Assembly (NCBI RefSeq): GCF_013114835.1
Contig: NZ_JAAVLW010000001.1
Location: 967,635 to 1,031,634, forward strand
Length of the DNA: 64,000 nt
Origin: Bradyrhizobium archetypum
GTDB lineage: Bacteria > Pseudomonadota > Alphaproteobacteria > Rhizobiales > Xanthobacteraceae
Direction of reading: 5' to 3'
Shown here: one piece after another, positions 21,518 through 30,305 of the stretch
Position numbering within the stretch: the first letter of the stretch is position 1
Layout of the letters: each line of letters begins with the position of its first letter
Made by a program: the position numbers and the translations under genes
Notes under the pieces: generated by a model
Told to the model about the DNA's origin: nothing
Databases searched by the model: none
What the model saw: only the letters and a program-made list of their open reading frames with translations

Positions 21518-22429
21518 TCAAAACCCGAATTTGGCCCAAATCGCCCTCGTCTCAAGGGCGGAAATCAGTTCATCCGGCCATGCCCCGATTCCGTCGAATG
21601 CGGCCAGCGAGCCCGCCCCCGGCGACCTCCGACCCAGGAGCCCGGACAGCAGCCCGGTTGACGGCGCGATGACCGGCGTCAGCACCTTCTCGCCAAAGCG
21701 CTCGCGCAGCGTCGAGCGAAGATCGCCGATCTTGTCGGCAAGGCCGAGCGACACCGACCGCTCGCCCGCCCAATATTCGCCCGTGAACAGGACGTCATCG
21801 GCACCCTTCAGCCGCGCGCCGCGGCTGCCCTTGACTAGCGCAATAAAGATGGCGTGGATCTCGCGCTGAAGCGCCTTGAGGCGCGCCACGTCATCGGGGT
21901 CCTCGGGCAGGAATGGATCGAGCATCGCCTTGTGGTCGCCCGCCGTATAGAGCCGCCGCTCGACGCCGATCCGCTTGATCAAGTCCTGAAAGCCGAAACT
22001 GCCGCCGATCACGCCGATCGAGCCCAGGATCGAGGACGGATCGCAAAATATCTCGTCGCCGGCGCAGGCGATCATGTAGCCGCCGGATGCCGCGACGTCC
22101 TCGACGAACACCAGCACCGGCAGCTTCTTTTCAGCGGCAAGCTGCCTGATCCGCAAATAGATCTGCCGCGATTGCACCGGCGAGCCGCCAGGCGAATTGA
22201 TCACCAGCGCCACCGCCTTGGCATGCCGGGTGGCAAAGGCGCGTTCCAGTGTCCTGGCGGTGCCCGCCAGTGTCAGACCCGGCCGCAGCGGCGTCACCGC
22301 GCCGATGACTCCCGACAGGCGTACGACCGGGACGACAGGAATGTCGCGGCGGAATTTCGCCGGAATGAGTTGTTTCACCCAGTCAATGAGGCTCGGCAAT
22401 CCCTTGCGATCACTTAATTGTTCACTCAT
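21518..22429 (-). CDS. S49 family serine peptidase (SppA/SohB type)
   Basis: This 303-residue protein belongs to the signal-peptide-peptidase-A group, which cuts peptides at the membrane with a Ser-Lys dyad. The nucleophile is in EDVAASGGYMIACAGDEI (Ser near 114) and the Lys base in TAGDHKAMLDPF (Lys near 167). NSPGGSPVQS (about 80) is the oxyanion region. A single membrane helix at the N-terminus is not clear (residues 12-24 are only mildly hydrophobic), so it may be a membrane-associated or cytoplasmic form. Confidence 0.92.
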   Translation of the reverse strand: MSEQLSDRKGLPSLIDWVKQLIPAKFRRDIPVVPVVRLSGVIGAVTPLRPGLTLAGTARTLERAFATRHAKAVALVINSPGGSPVQSRQIYLRIRQLAAEKKLPVLVFVEDVAASGGYMIACAGDEIFCDPSSILGSIGVIGGSFGFQDLIKRIGVERRLYTAGDHKAMLDPFLPEDPDDVARLKALQREIHAIFIALVKGSRGARLKGADDVLFTGEYWAGERSVSLGLADKIGDLRSTLRERFGEKVLTPVIAPSTGLLSGLLGRRSPGAGSLAAFDGIGAWPDELISALETRAIWAKFGF

Positions 22430-22557
22430 GCCGTTACCTCGAATTAACCATTTTTTATCGCACCAGTGTCATTGCATAGGCCGAAACGCCCCTTTTGGGC
22501 CGGGAACGCCTTTTGCATTGCAGATCTTAAAGCTGCAATGGCGCAGCGGAGACTGAC

Positions 22558-22653
22558 ATGAAAATCTACCTGCTGATAATGCTCATCGGCAGCCTTCTGG
22601 CCGCGATTCACTTTACATCGGCGCCCAAACAACAGTCAGAGACGCTTCCGTAA
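22558..22653 (+). CDS. Possible 31-residue single-pass membrane protein
   Basis: ATG at 22558 opens a 31-codon frame: a hydrophobic helix (residues 3-18) followed by a polar tail ending S-E-T-L-P. GCGGAGACTGAC before the ATG gives a ribosome binding site (GGAG, 7 bases). It stands between two divergent minus-strand genes in a 261-base gap. It may be a real small protein of the single-helix kind, or chance. Confidence 0.45.
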   Translation: MKIYLLIMLIGSLLAAIHFTSAPKQQSETLP

Positions 22654-22690
22654 TAGCGTCCTGGTCCAGAATTTGGCGTTCGAGCCATTT

Positions 22691-23458
22691 TTACGGGTTC
22701 GCGAGCGGCAAGCTCCCCTTCCCTGACAGAACCTCCTGCATCCTTTCATTGGGAACGCCCTGCTCGTCATTGAGCATCAGGGCGGGATGGATTTGCGTCG
22801 GCGCGCGACCCCCCTTGGTGGCGCGAACCAGGATGCGATTGGCGGGTCCCCGGGCGTCGCCGTGAACCGGCAGCACCTGCAGGCTCCCGAAACCGTGATC
22901 TAGCGCGGAGAGCACCTCGGCAATTCCATCGGCGCGCCAGATCAGCGTCAGAACTCCCCTTGATTTGAGAATGCGGCGCGCCGCATGAATCCATTTCAGA
23001 AGGGTCGTTGCGGTGGCCATATGCGCGGTCCCGCGCGCCACATCCGGCGAGGCGCGATGCCGCGCCGGATCGTTGAAGGGCGGATTCATCAGCACCGCAT
23101 CGACGCTGTCGGGCTTAAGTCCGGCGGCGGCAAAGGCTGTGGCATCCGCTTCGACGTCGAGCACAATCACTTCGGCTTGAATCGCATTCGCCTCCGCATT
23201 GACCCGCGCAAGGCCAGCCAGCGCTGCATCCATTTCAACCAGAACGAGATCAACACTGGTCACGCGCCTGGCAACCGCTAGCCCCGCAGCCCCGACGCCC
23301 GCGCCGAGATCGGCCACTCGGTCCCCGGCACGGGCCGCGGTCGCGGCCGCCAGCAGCACCGCATCGTGACCGGCGCGATGTCCTGATTTCAGTTGCTTCA
23401 GACGCAATTGCCCGCCGAGAAAGGCGTCCTCAGTGAGCTCGAGAACGGGGTCAGTCAT
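22691..23458 (-). CDS. TrmN6-like methyltransferase (N6-adenine type)
   Basis: This 255-residue protein starts MTDPVLELTEDAFLGGQL at 23456-23458. It has the SAM motif ADLGAGVGAAGLAVA (about 49-63) and the NPPF motif (about 126) of amino-methyltransferases that act on an exocyclic nitrogen of adenine. It resembles TrmN6/YfiC, which modifies A37 of tRNA-Val, and PrmC-like enzymes; tRNA is the likeliest substrate. Its start overlaps the end of the DUF2007 gene by 8 bases, so both are translated together. A longer start at 23527 is not supported. Confidence 0.87.
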   Translation of the reverse strand: MTDPVLELTEDAFLGGQLRLKQLKSGHRAGHDAVLLAAATAARAGDRVADLGAGVGAAGLAVARRVTSVDLVLVEMDAALAGLARVNAEANAIQAEVIVLDVEADATAFAAAGLKPDSVDAVLMNPPFNDPARHRASPDVARGTAHMATATTLLKWIHAARRILKSRGVLTLIWRADGIAEVLSALDHGFGSLQVLPVHGDARGPANRILVRATKGGRAPTQIHPALMLNDEQGVPNERMQEVLSGKGSLPLANP

Positions 23459-23678
23459 CGGGGCGCAATTCATGAGCCAGGCCCGCCTCGGCCAGCAACT
23501 GGCGGGCCGCGCGGTTGTCGTCCTCATGCACCAGAATACGCCGCGGCAGGATGCCGAGCGATCCCTCGATGACGCTCATGTTCTGATCCAGCACCAGATG
23601 GTGGATATTGGCGCCGTCGAGCAGTGCGCCGATTGCGGACACCAGCACGATATCGTTGGTCCTGACCAATTCCCGCAA
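23451..23678 (-). CDS. DUF2007 protein, TTG start
   Basis: This 75-residue protein (M-R-E-L-V-R-T-N-D-I-V-L-V) fits DUF2007, small proteins described as putative signal-transducing proteins with a ferredoxin-like fold. No ATG is available; the TTG at 23676-23678 follows AAGGAGAGCATCAG on its strand, an excellent ribosome binding site at 7 bases, which decides the start. It overlaps the TrmN6-like gene by 8 bases. It lies divergent from the polyprenyl synthase gene. Confidence 0.82.
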   Translation of the reverse strand: MRELVRTNDIVLVSAIGALLDGANIHHLVLDQNMSVIEGSLGILPRRILVHEDDNRAARQLLAEAGLAHELRPDD

Positions 23679-23740
23679 CTGATGCTCTCCTTTTTGCCCC
23701 GTGCGACGTCGGCGCGGGGTCTGTCAACCGCTACGTGCCC

Positions 23741-23769
23741 TTGCCGCGATTGCCGGCACTTTCTATTGT
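23741..23769 (+). promoter_or_regulatory. Possible sigma-70 promoter of the polyprenyl synthase gene
   Basis: TTGCCG at 23741-23746 and TATTGT at 23764-23769 are separated by 17 bases. A start near 23776 would give a leader of about 35 bases to the GTG at 23811. Confidence 0.4.
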
Positions 23770-23810
23770 AGAATAAGGATAGTGCGAATTGGCCAAAATT
23801 GGAGACCCGC

Positions 23811-24821
23811 GTGGCGGTTATTGTACCCTTCGAAAGCCCGTCGAACGCCTCGATAGATGCGCTGGTCGGGCTCGTTGCCGCCGATATGGAGCGGGTCAAT
23901 GCCACGATCCTGTCGCGGACAGGGTCGGAAGTCACGATGATTCCGGAAGTGGCCAACCACCTGATCTCGTCCGGGGGAAAACGTCTGCGGCCGATGCTGA
24001 CGCTGGCAATGGCCCAGCTCTCCAATTACTCCGGCGACGGCCATATCAAGCTCGCCGCCGCGGTCGAGTTTATGCACACCGCGACGCTGTTGCATGACGA
24101 CGTAGTCGACGAGAGCGAATTGCGTCGCGGCAAGCTGTCGGCGCGGATGCTGTGGGGCAACGAGGCGAGCGTCCTGGTCGGCGACTTCCTGCTCGGCCAG
24201 GCCTTTCGCATGATGGTCGAGGTCGGCTCGCTGCGGGCGCTGGACATTCTCTCTTCCGCCGCGGCCACCATCGCCGAGGGCGAAGTGATGCAGCTTGCGG
24301 CCGCCAAGAACACCGCGACCACCGAGGACGAATACCTCGCGGTGATCAGAGGCAAGACCGCCGAACTGTTCGCCGCCGCCTGCGAGGTCGGACCCGTGAT
24401 CGCCAACCGGCCTAAGGCCGAACAGACCGCCTGCCGATCGGTCGGCATGAATCTCGGCATCGCGTTCCAGCTCGTCGACGATGTGCTGGACTATGGCGGC
24501 AAGGCCGCGAAGCTCGGCAAGAACATCGGCGACGATTTCCGCGAGGGCAAGATCACGCTGCCGGTAGTGCTGGCCTTCCGCCGCGGCAATGACGGCGAGC
24601 GCAAGTTCTGGATCAAGGCGCTGGAGCGCGGCGAGATCGGCGACAGCGACCTCGACCATGCGATCGGCCTGATGACCAAGCACCGCGCGCTGGAAGACAC
24701 AATCAGCCGCGCCCAGCATTACGGCGCAATGGCCGTCGACGCGCTGGCGCTGTTCCCGGCCTCGCCGATGAAGACCGCACTCGAACAGGTCGTGGCGTTC
24801 TGTCTGGCGAGGTCGCATTGA
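23811..24821 (+). CDS. ispB: Long-chain polyprenyl diphosphate synthase (IspB type)
   Basis: This 336-residue enzyme extends allylic diphosphates with isopentenyl diphosphate to make the ubiquinone side chain. The first aspartate-rich motif DDVVD is at about residues 96-100 in TATLLHDDVVDESELRRG, and the second lies in QLVDDVLDYGG (about 220), followed by GKNIGDDFREGKITLP. I prefer the GTG at 23811 (GTG-GCG-GTT) because GGAG lies 6 bases before it; the in-frame TTG at 23799 has no ribosome binding site. The small residue pattern before the first motif (F-M-H-T-A-T) suits long products such as octa- or decaprenyl, but chain length is inferred. Confidence 0.93.
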   Translation: MAVIVPFESPSNASIDALVGLVAADMERVNATILSRTGSEVTMIPEVANHLISSGGKRLRPMLTLAMAQLSNYSGDGHIKLAAAVEFMHTATLLHDDVVDESELRRGKLSARMLWGNEASVLVGDFLLGQAFRMMVEVGSLRALDILSSAAATIAEGEVMQLAAAKNTATTEDEYLAVIRGKTAELFAAACEVGPVIANRPKAEQTACRSVGMNLGIAFQLVDDVLDYGGKAAKLGKNIGDDFREGKITLPVVLAFRRGNDGERKFWIKALERGEIGDSDLDHAIGLMTKHRALEDTISRAQHYGAMAVDALALFPASPMKTALEQVVAFCLARSH

Positions 24822-24826
24822 GCTCC

Positions 24827-24922
24827 GTAGGGTGCGCAAAGGCGCTCTTGCACCGTGCCCGCCAATTTCACCTATTTTGAAGAGATGCTTTGGTGGGCCC
24901 GCTCCGCTTTTGCCCACCCTGC
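24827..24922. repeat. Intergenic palindrome, 'gtagggtgcgcaaag' family, copy 2
   Basis: GTAGGGTGCGCAAAGGCGCT then CGTGCCCGCCAATT is mirrored by TTTGGTGGGCCCGCTCCGCTTTTGCCCACCCTGC (split here only in wording). It fills the gap between the polyprenyl synthase and LysE genes and matches copy 1 at 17261-17351. Confidence 0.78.
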
Positions 24923-24934
24923 GAGGCCGATTGA

Positions 24935-25564
24935 ATGAACGGCACTAATTTCACATTGTTTCTCCTGGCCGCGCTTCTCGTCGCCGCCGTCCCCGGGCCT
25001 GGCATCTTTTACGTCGCCGCACGTACGCTGTCGGGCGGCAAGGGCGCCGGCATTGCGTCGACGTTCGGGACTGCGCTCGGCGGGCTCGTGCATGTGATCG
25101 CTGGCGGGCTCGGCGTCTCCGCCATCATTCTTGCCAGCGCCGAGCTCTTCACCGCACTCAAATTCGCGGGCGCGCTCTATTTGATCTGGCTCGGCATCAA
25201 GACATTTCGCGATGCGCGCGATCTGCTGCCGAAACAGGTCGTCGCGGTCAGCTCACGACGAGCGTTTCGGGAAGGCGTACTCGTCGAAGCGCTGAACCCG
25301 AAGACCGCGGCCTTCTTCCTGGCCTTCATCCCGCAATTCCTTGACCCGGCGGGCGGCTATCCGGCGCTCCAGTTCATGGCATTGGGCCTGATCTCGGTCG
25401 CGCTAAACACGCTTGTCGATATCATCGTGGTGATGATGGCCGCGACCGCGCGCGATAGTCTCACGCGCAGGCCGAACCTGCTTCAACAATTGCGGCAAGG
25501 CTCGGGAATGTTCATCGCAGGGCTTGGTATTTCGCTAGCGCTGGCGCGGCGGCCGGCAAGCTAA
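24935..25564 (+). CDS. LysE family exporter
   Basis: This 209-residue protein has about six hydrophobic segments and the LysE/RhtB signature near the start (AAVPGPGIFYVAARTLSGGK, about residues 19-38). ALNPKTAAFFLAFIPQF at about 113-129 is the second conserved region. The family exports amino acids or related compounds; the substrate is unknown. Its TAA stop overlaps the TAG stop of ispE on the opposite strand. Confidence 0.9.
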   Translation: MNGTNFTLFLLAALLVAAVPGPGIFYVAARTLSGGKGAGIASTFGTALGGLVHVIAGGLGVSAIILASAELFTALKFAGALYLIWLGIKTFRDARDLLPKQVVAVSSRRAFREGVLVEALNPKTAAFFLAFIPQFLDPAGGYPALQFMALGLISVALNTLVDIIVVMMAATARDSLTRRPNLLQQLRQGSGMFIAGLGISLALARRPAS

Positions 25565-26445
25565 CTCAGCGTGCCCGCATGCACCCACCATCCGGGGTGA
25601 TCGCGCCGGATCTGCTCCGCCGCGCGGCCGGCTTCGGCGGTGTTCTCGTAGATCGCAAAGCAGGTGGCGCCCGATCCGGACATCCGCGCCAGCCACGCAC
25701 CGTTGGTCGCGTTGAGCGCGGCGATGACTTCGCCGATCACCGGCTGGACGCGCATGGCGGGCGCTTCCAGGTCGTTGGAGCTGGCGGCCAGCGCTTCAAC
25801 CCAATCTTCGAGCGATGCCCTCTCATCGGGCCAGCGGTCCTTCAGCAGCACGTCGGCGACGCCGACCAATAATTCGCCATTGCGCAAGCCGAGCGCGTTG
25901 AAAACGTCGCGGGTCGCAACGGCAACGCCGGGATTGACCATGACGCAGGGCATCTTGGGCAGATTAAGCGGCTGCAATGTTTCGCCGACGCCGGTCATAA
26001 CGCAGCAGCGAGAGTTGACGCAGACCGGCACGTCCGCGCCGGTCAATTGCGCGACCTCGATGATGCGGGGATCGTCGAGTGCAAGCCGGTTCAACTGAGC
26101 AAGCAGCCGCAGCGCCGCCGCGGCATCGGCCGAGCCTCCGCCGATCCCGGCTGCCACCGGCAGGATCTTTTCGAGTGTAAAGCTGCCGGCCTTCATGCCG
26201 GGCAGACGCTCCGCCAGGAGGCGCGCGGCCTTGAGCACCAGATTGTCCGAGGTCTCGCCACAAGCCTGCGCCAGCGGTCCCAACATTTTCAAATCCAGAT
26301 CCGACCCCGGCGTCAGGGTCAGCCGGTCGGCGCAATCGGCAAACGCCACCACGCTTTCGAGATCGTGATAGCCATCGGCACGACGGCCATTTACCTGCAA
26401 GGTCAGATTGACCTTGGCGCGTGCCTCGTCACTCAATGCCGGCAT
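25561..26445 (-). CDS. ispE: 4-diphosphocytidyl-2-C-methyl-D-erythritol kinase
   Basis: This 294-residue GHMP kinase acts in the MEP pathway of isoprenoid synthesis. The start ARAKVNLTLQVNGRRADGYHDLESVV has the IspE substrate-binding pattern (KxNL...R-x-D-G-Y-H-x-L) and the ATP loop is PVAAGIGGGSADAAAALRLL at about residue 95-114. It follows the TPR gene by 26 bases on the same strand, so they are likely one transcript. Length is normal. Confidence 0.95.
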   Translation of the reverse strand: MPALSDEARAKVNLTLQVNGRRADGYHDLESVVAFADCADRLTLTPGSDLDLKMLGPLAQACGETSDNLVLKAARLLAERLPGMKAGSFTLEKILPVAAGIGGGSADAAAALRLLAQLNRLALDDPRIIEVAQLTGADVPVCVNSRCCVMTGVGETLQPLNLPKMPCVMVNPGVAVATRDVFNALGLRNGELLVGVADVLLKDRWPDERASLEDWVEALAASSNDLEAPAMRVQPVIGEVIAALNATNGAWLARMSGSGATCFAIYENTAEAGRAAEQIRRDHPGWWVHAGTLS

Positions 26446-26471
26446 TGCCGAATAGCCCCAAGGTCCTTCCG

Positions 26472-28253
26472 TCAGCCACCTTTGCCGTCTTCTTTCTTCT
26501 TGTCAGCGGAAGCCGCGGAGGAAGTGTCATCGGGCAGACCGTTGGCAATCTTGGCTTCGATCTTCGGCAATTCTTCCGCCTCGGGCTTGAGGTCGCGGGC
26601 GTGGGCCCACTGGAATTTGGCTTCCAGCGTTCGCCCGACGCGCCAATAGGCATCGCCGAGATGGTCGTTGATGGTCGGATCCTCGGGCTTGAGATCGATC
26701 GCGCGCTCGAGATTCTTTACCGCGTCCTCAAAATTGCCGATCCGGTAAAACGCCCAGCCGAGCGAATCCACGATGTAGCCGTCGTCGGGGCGCTGGTCGA
26801 CGGCGCGCCGGATCATCTTCATGCCTTCATCGAGATTGATGCCCTGATCGATCCAGGAATAGCCGAGATAGTTCAGGACGTGCGGCTGCTCGGGCTGCAG
26901 TTCCAGCGCCTTGCGCATGTCGGCCTCGGCCTTGCTCCACTGCTTGGAACGCTCCTCGCAAATGCCGCGATAATAATAGGTGACCCAGGTGTTCTTGTCC
27001 GTCACCCCGGGCATGGCGTCGATCGCGAGCGTATAGGTTGTGGCGCAATCGTTGAACTTCTTGCGGCCGCGCTCGATGTTGCCGAGCGCCATGATGGCTT
27101 CGATATCCTTCGGCGCTTCCGTGATGACGGCCTTGAGGATCTTGATCGCTTCTTCGCTGCGGTCCGCGGCGTCGAGATTGGTGGCGAGCTGGATCTGGGC
27201 GTTGCGCTTGAGCGGCGAACTGGCCGGCATACGCTCGTAGACCTTGATCGCCATCTGAGGCTTCTTCACGGACTCGTAGAGGTCGGCGAGCGACAACAGC
27301 GCCAGCGGATGATTGGGCTGCAGATAGAGCGCGAGCTGCAGATAGACCAGCGCCAGATCCTCACCGCCGCGGCGGGTCAACGTGGCGCCGATGCCGTAGA
27401 GCGCCTCCGCCGCGCCGGCTTGCGCCGAATCCACTAGCGGCGACATCTTCTTGCCGGCCTTCGTCTCGCGCAGGCCTTCCTGCACCAGCGGATGCCGCGG
27501 CACCTTCTTGTCGAACGTCTCGTAAATGGCGGCGGCCGCCGCCCCATCCTTGTTGCGCGACAGCCACCGCGCATAGGCGTCGGAAACGCGCAGCATCGAA
27601 TCGTCGAGCTTGTAGGCGCGTTCGAACCGCGCGCCGGCATCCTTGTCCTTGCCCGAGATCTCCAGGATCATGCCGGTGTGGAGATCCTTGAAGATCGGAT
27701 ACCATTCCGGGCCGGTCAGCTTGTCGATATTGGCAACTGCCGCCTTGGCATCGCCCGCGCCGTAGCTCGCCCATCCCGACAGCAGCGTCGCCACGAGATC
27801 GGTGATCGGTCCGCGGATCGACTGGTTGATGTTGAGCTGGGCGGCCGCGTATTTCTTCTGCTTGAGATCGCGGACGCCGACCACCAGCCGCGCGACGCGG
27901 TTGGCCTTGTCCATGGTCAGGATGCGATCGGCGAGCTTGACCGCCTCATCGATATCGCCGTCGGCGAGCGAGGAGATGAAGGCACGGTCCAAAAGTTCGT
28001 TGTTCTTCGGATCGGTGCGCAGCGCGGAGCGATAGAATGCCGCAGCCGAGGCAGCGTCACGCTCAACGCTTGCATGCCGCGCGGCAAGATAGCTGCCCGC
28101 CGTCGTCAACGATTTCAGATCGGCCTTGGTGGGGAATTGCGCAGCGCTATCGGCTGGATGGTCCGGCGTCTGCGCCGAGACCGCAGCCGGTGCGGCCAGT
28201 GCAGCGAAGGTAATTGCAGCGAGGGTCCAACGATTCATACGAGTGAAAAGCAT
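26472..28253 (-). CDS. Secreted TPR-repeat protein
   Basis: This 593-residue protein begins with a signal peptide (MLFTRMNRWTLAAITFAALA, cleaved near VSA-Q), so it is exported; ATG at 28251-28253 or the Met five codons later. The rest is tetratricopeptide-repeat-like helix pairs, with good units around residues 395-560 (for example LNYLGYSWIDQGINLDEGMK, YIVDSLGWAFYRIGNFEDAV, INDHLGDAYWRVGRTLEAKF). The C-terminus is charged and ends K-K-K-E-D-G-K-G-G. TPR proteins are scaffolds for protein contacts; the partner is unknown. The gene precedes ispE, an arrangement I also associate with other alphaproteobacteria. Confidence 0.88.
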   Translation of the reverse strand: MLFTRMNRWTLAAITFAALAAPAAVSAQTPDHPADSAAQFPTKADLKSLTTAGSYLAARHASVERDAASAAAFYRSALRTDPKNNELLDRAFISSLADGDIDEAVKLADRILTMDKANRVARLVVGVRDLKQKKYAAAQLNINQSIRGPITDLVATLLSGWASYGAGDAKAAVANIDKLTGPEWYPIFKDLHTGMILEISGKDKDAGARFERAYKLDDSMLRVSDAYARWLSRNKDGAAAAAIYETFDKKVPRHPLVQEGLRETKAGKKMSPLVDSAQAGAAEALYGIGATLTRRGGEDLALVYLQLALYLQPNHPLALLSLADLYESVKKPQMAIKVYERMPASSPLKRNAQIQLATNLDAADRSEEAIKILKAVITEAPKDIEAIMALGNIERGRKKFNDCATTYTLAIDAMPGVTDKNTWVTYYYRGICEERSKQWSKAEADMRKALELQPEQPHVLNYLGYSWIDQGINLDEGMKMIRRAVDQRPDDGYIVDSLGWAFYRIGNFEDAVKNLERAIDLKPEDPTINDHLGDAYWRVGRTLEAKFQWAHARDLKPEAEELPKIEAKIANGLPDDTSSAASADKKKEDGKGG

Positions 28254-28460
28254 CACGGTTCGCCTAGCTCCAGGATGTACGGCGGGATCGTTACGATCGG
28301 TCTCTAATGCAAACCCAAGCGGCGGCATCTTGGGCAGCGACAATGCCGCTTTTGGCCCTCAACCGCAAGGATACGGGTTGGCGAATCGATTGGCAGATTA
28401 GGCCCTTAGGGCTCCGATTTAGCCAGCTCAACCCGGTAACGCTTTTACTGTGGCGGTATC

Positions 28461-28494
28461 GTGACCGGAGGCGGTATCACCCTCCTCCGGCTCA
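28461..28494 (-). terminator. Hairpin after the ETF-QO gene
   Basis: GTGACCGGAGG and CCTCCGGCTCAC form an 11-base stem with one mismatch and a ten-base loop. It follows the ETF-QO stop by 26 bases, but no T run follows, so it could be a processed 3' end rather than a simple terminator. Confidence 0.5.
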
Positions 28495-28519
28495 CGCAAT
28501 CGTGGTCTGTACCGCCTCG

Positions 28520-30178
28520 CTACATACCCTGGTAGTTCGGTCCGCCACCACCCTCCGGTGGAACCCAGGTGATATTGCCATTCGGGTCCTTCACGTCGCA
28601 GGTTTTGCAGTGGACGCAGTTCTGGGCGTTGATCTGGAAGCGCGGACCGGAGGCCTCCTCGACCCACTCATAAACGCCCGCCGGGCAGTAGCGGTTCGAC
28701 GGACCGGCATAGACATCGTACTCCGATGTCTTCTGCAGGTTCATGTCGGCGACCTTGAGATGGACCGGCTGATCCTCTTCATGATTGGTATTCGAGAGGA
28801 ACACCGAGGACAGCTTGTCGAAGGTGAGCTTGCCGTCCGGCTTGGGATAGACGATCGGGGTGTGCTGCTTCGCCGCATCCAGCGTCTTGCGGTCGGGCTT
28901 GCCGTGCGATTGGGTTCCGAACAGCGAGAAGCCGAGTGTGTTGCACCACATATCGAAGCCGCCGAGCGCCACGCCGATGATGGTGCCGAACTTCGACCAT
29001 AGCGGCTTGACGTTGCGAACCTTGTGCAGGTCGCGGCCCACCGCGGAATGCCGCCACGCGTTTTCGTATTCGGCCAGTTCGTCATTGGCGCGGCCGGCGG
29101 CGAGCGCGGCGGCAACATGTTCGGCGGCGAGCATGCCGCTGCCCATCGCGTTGTGCACGCCCTTGATGCGCGGCACGTTGACGAAACCTGCCGCGCAGCC
29201 GATCAGCGCGCCGCCCGGGAAGCTCAGGCGCGGCACCGACTGATAGCCGCCCTCGGTAATCGCGCGCGCGCCATAGGAGATGCGCCTGCCGCCTTCGAAC
29301 ACGGTGCGGATGGCGGGATGCGTCTTGAAGCGCTGGAATTCGTCGAACGGCGACAGATACGGATCGTCGTAATTGAGATGCACGACGAAACCGACCGCCA
29401 CCTTGTTGTCGTCATAGTGGTAGAGGAACGAGCCGCCGCCGGTCGAATTGTTGAGCGGCCAGCCGAACGAATGCTGGATCAGCCCTTTCTGATGCTTGGC
29501 AGGATCGATCTCCCAGACTTCCTTCAACCCGATGCCGAATTTCGACGGCTCGCTCTTGGCGTCGAGCGAGTATTTGGCGATCAACTGCTTGCTCAGGCTG
29601 CCGCGCGCGCCTTCGGCGAACAGCGTGTATTTGCCGAGCAGTTCCATGCCACGGGTGTAGGAGTCCTTGTGGCTGCCGTCCCGCGCAATGCCCATGTCGC
29701 CGGTCGCGATGCCGCGCACCGCGCCGTTGTCGTCGTACAGCACTTCGACTGCGGCAAAGCCGGGATAGATTTCGACGCCGAGCGCCTCGGCCTTCGGCGC
29801 CAGCCAGCGACACACGTTGCCGAGCGAGCCGATATAGCAGTGATGATTGTCCATCAGCGGCGGCATCATGAAGTTCGGCAGCCGGATCGCGCTGGTTGCA
29901 GTGGTCCAGTAGAAGCGGTCGTCCTTGACCTGCGTCTTCAGCGGGCAATCCGCGTCCTCGCGCCAGTCCGGAATCAGCCGATCGAGGGAAACCGGATCGA
30001 TCACCGCGCCCGACAGGATGTGCGCGCCGACCTCGGACCCCTTCTCCACCACAACGATGCTGAGATCGGCATTGAGCTGCTTCAGCCGGATCGCCGCAGC
30101 GAGGCCAGACGGCCCGGCGCCGACGATCACGACGTCGAATTCCATGGATTCGCGAGGAGGAAGCTCTTCTGCACTCAT
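28520..30178 (-). CDS. Electron-transfer flavoprotein:ubiquinone oxidoreductase
   Basis: This 552-residue membrane-associated flavoprotein passes electrons from ETF (fatty acid and amino acid oxidation) to ubiquinone. The FAD-binding motif VVIVGAGPSGLAAAIRLKQ is at about residues 14-32. The C-terminal ferredoxin-like part binds one [4Fe-4S] cluster through Cys residues in RYCPAGVYEW and NCVHCKTCDVKDPNGN (about 497-530). The ending P-P-E-G-G-G-G-P-N-Y-Q-G-M is typical of the family. Length is normal. No ETF subunit genes are adjacent. Confidence 0.96.
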   Translation of the reverse strand: MSAEELPPRESMEFDVVIVGAGPSGLAAAIRLKQLNADLSIVVVEKGSEVGAHILSGAVIDPVSLDRLIPDWREDADCPLKTQVKDDRFYWTTATSAIRLPNFMMPPLMDNHHCYIGSLGNVCRWLAPKAEALGVEIYPGFAAVEVLYDDNGAVRGIATGDMGIARDGSHKDSYTRGMELLGKYTLFAEGARGSLSKQLIAKYSLDAKSEPSKFGIGLKEVWEIDPAKHQKGLIQHSFGWPLNNSTGGGSFLYHYDDNKVAVGFVVHLNYDDPYLSPFDEFQRFKTHPAIRTVFEGGRRISYGARAITEGGYQSVPRLSFPGGALIGCAAGFVNVPRIKGVHNAMGSGMLAAEHVAAALAAGRANDELAEYENAWRHSAVGRDLHKVRNVKPLWSKFGTIIGVALGGFDMWCNTLGFSLFGTQSHGKPDRKTLDAAKQHTPIVYPKPDGKLTFDKLSSVFLSNTNHEEDQPVHLKVADMNLQKTSEYDVYAGPSNRYCPAGVYEWVEEASGPRFQINAQNCVHCKTCDVKDPNGNITWVPPEGGGGPNYQGM

Positions 30179-30305
30179 GATCTGGTCTCAGCCCAATTGA
30201 GAACGGCTCTAAAGCGTCCTTGTTTACGATTTTTGCGGGGAGGACAACCACGGAAATGCAATGTAAGGCGTTTCGCATCCGCCCGATCCATCCTAGATTG
30301 GCATA

